Below are positions 63,031 to 64,000 of a DNA stretch of 64,000 bases, piece after piece. The notes beneath the pieces were generated by a model. That model was not told the origin of the DNA, made no database searches, and worked only from the letters and a program-made list of their open reading frames with translations. Positions within the stretch are counted from its first letter, which is position 1. The number at the start of each line of letters is the position of its first letter. Location of the stretch: contig CM067302.1 in the NCBI GenBank assembly GCA_034231615.1, positions 9,063,603-9,127,602 on the forward strand, written 5' to 3'. The DNA is from Meghimatium bilineatum. Its lineage: Eukaryota; Mollusca; Gastropoda; Stylommatophora; Philomycidae. A program made the position numbers and the translations under genes.

Positions 63031-63620
63031 CTCAAATTAAATCTCTATTTTGGCAAAAAAAGACGTATTGAAACAAGATATAATTCATACAGACATTGCA
63101 TACGGAATCATGGGAACACGATGCCATAGATTGTATTGTATGGAGGGGAAAGATCTTGAATGGTACAAAGACAAAGGAGAGAAAGTGATATCAGTTAGTC
63201 CAAGGGATTCACGTCTAAGAGGACACACAATATCACACTTTAATACATTTTGGATTGTGACTCATTGTACATAACGTGGAAGACTATGTGGCTCAGGTTT
63301 GTCTTGTGTGCCACATTCATCATTGTCCATGGATTGTAGATTACAGTTCTTATAGCAGAACAATAATACCATCTCATCACCAACAATATCATCTGGAAAG
63401 ACGGAAATGGGTTTTTGTTTGGAACGCATACACCCCTCCCCCCACCCCTGATATGATTATTTACCTTGGCAATGTTTGTCAGTTTATGTTTATTCGGCTC
63501 TAGTTAGAAATTAGTGCCTACCTACATATTGTATGGTTAATGGATCTAAATACTATATCAATAATTAATTTAAATGTTTATTTTTTGGTTAGTGTTTGTG
63601 GATAGAATCGGTATGTTTTA
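63031..63620. other. Unassigned
   Basis: Three short plus frames (63050-63503) hold no recognisable motif. A C-rich run lies at 63434-63448. Confidence 0.35.
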
Positions 63621-63866
63621 CATAACTAACCCTAACCCTAAATATATTTATATTTATATGAATTAACCCTAACCCTAAATATATTTATATGAATTAACGT
63701 TAACCCTAAAATATTTATATTTAATTTAATAAATTGTAAACACACATTGATAAACAACCAAGGGAAATAATCAAATATGAAAGCATTAATACCAAACTAG
63801 TTACGTTTATCCTTTGACAGTTTTAATATACATTTATTTAGGGTTAGAGTTAAAGTTAGTTATCTA
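63621..63866. mobile_element. Possible MITE-like fold-back, CCCTAA-rich ends
   Basis: The left end CATAACTAACCCTAACCCTA and the complement of the right end (ATAACTAACTTTAACTCTAA then CCCTAAATAAA) form ~25-bp imperfect inverted repeats about 245 bp apart. AACCCTAAATATATTTATAT is repeated three times at the left. No coding content. Confidence 0.4.
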
Positions 63867-63897
63867 AATAAAACATATCTTACCTCAAACCCTAAGC

Positions 63898-64000
63898 CCG
63901 CCGAAGACGGATGTGTCGGACCATTGGCGCAAATAAAACGTCCGCACAACGCATTTCCATTTTCTGGACTACATCCTGCTGAAAACTAGTTGGACTATTG
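63898..64000 (+). mobile_element. SINE-1, copy k, cut by window end
   Basis: CCGCCGAAGACGGATGTGTC, CCATTGGCGCAAATAAAACG, GCATTTCCATTTTCTGGACT, ACATCCTGCTGAAAACTAG. It continues beyond 64000. Confidence 0.9.

Noticed and set aside
63621-63720. Telomere at the window end
   Set aside because: Only two CCCTAA copies in a row at each site, embedded in AT-rich DNA and followed by SINE-1, so not a telomeric array.

Overview
This window reads as eukaryotic, AT-rich, gene-poor intergenic DNA made almost entirely of degraded transposable elements and tandem repeats. The mixture of RNase H-bearing and RNase H-less LINEs, tRNA-derived SINEs, a Penelope-like element with a GIY-YIG domain and a Helitron suggests an animal, most likely a lophotrochozoan such as a gastropod mollusc. 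That placement is inference from element types only. I found no host protein-coding gene, rRNA, functional tRNA, operon or CRISPR array that I could support. A run of exactly 100 N at 40529-40628 marks a scaffold gap.

Element names used here are local labels. LINE-A (tail GAA-rich): 620-1685, 19430, 28490, 42320, 50030 and 51825-53330. LINE-B (tail of GAT repeats): 13020, 17950-18985, 27125-28430, 37195 and 38895. LINE-C and its relatives (RNase H): 10395, 18095, 41800 and 57730-59080. LINE-D: 24697-26567. LINE-E: 37915. LINE-G 3' ends: 32450, 33945, 38425, 42750 and 49840. LINE-H: eight fragments. LINE-I (RNase H tail, CCHC-like cysteines, GAA tail): 43270, 45110 and 56555. LINE-J: 41465 and 54165. 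LINE-K: 60850. LINE-L: 32770, 40629 and 61540. LINE-M: 18985. LINE-Z (C-terminal C2H2 finger): 29240. SINE-1 and SINE-2 share a 3' module ending in GAA repeats. SINE-T1 to SINE-T4 have tRNA-like heads.

Layout. 0-9 kb: LINE-A, a 20-bp array, SINE-2, a Penelope-like GIY-YIG fragment, a 32-bp array, SINE-1 copies and a long AT tract. 9-19 kb: LINE-C with a 63-bp array, LINE-H and LINE-B remnants, a TIR element, a 25-bp array, a 1.2-kb 12-bp array, SINE-T2, and LINE-C nested in LINE-B. 20-23 kb: two 41-bp arrays head to head inside SINE-1 copies. 23-27 kb: Helitron fragment and LINE-D breaking up a 26-bp array. 27-32 kb: nested LINE-B cluster and a 67-bp array. 32-41 kb: LINE-L, LINE-H, a Helitron deletion derivative, a 22-bp array and LINE-B/E/G. 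41-50 kb: SINE-T1 in LINE-L, LINE-J, LINE-C, and arrays of 19, 15, 49 and 46 bp. 50-64 kb: ATCT tracts, arrays of 44, 32, 49, 28, 20 and 30 bp, the best-preserved RNase H reading frame, and a SINE-1 copy cut by the window end.

The most interesting signal is that many minisatellites start inside retroelement copies. At least ten arrays have a unit matching the element sequence on either side, and for several an unexpanded paralogue lies in the same window. One SINE family has produced three different satellites (41, 28 and 22 bp) from different internal positions. Nested insertions with readable target-site duplications give a relative history.
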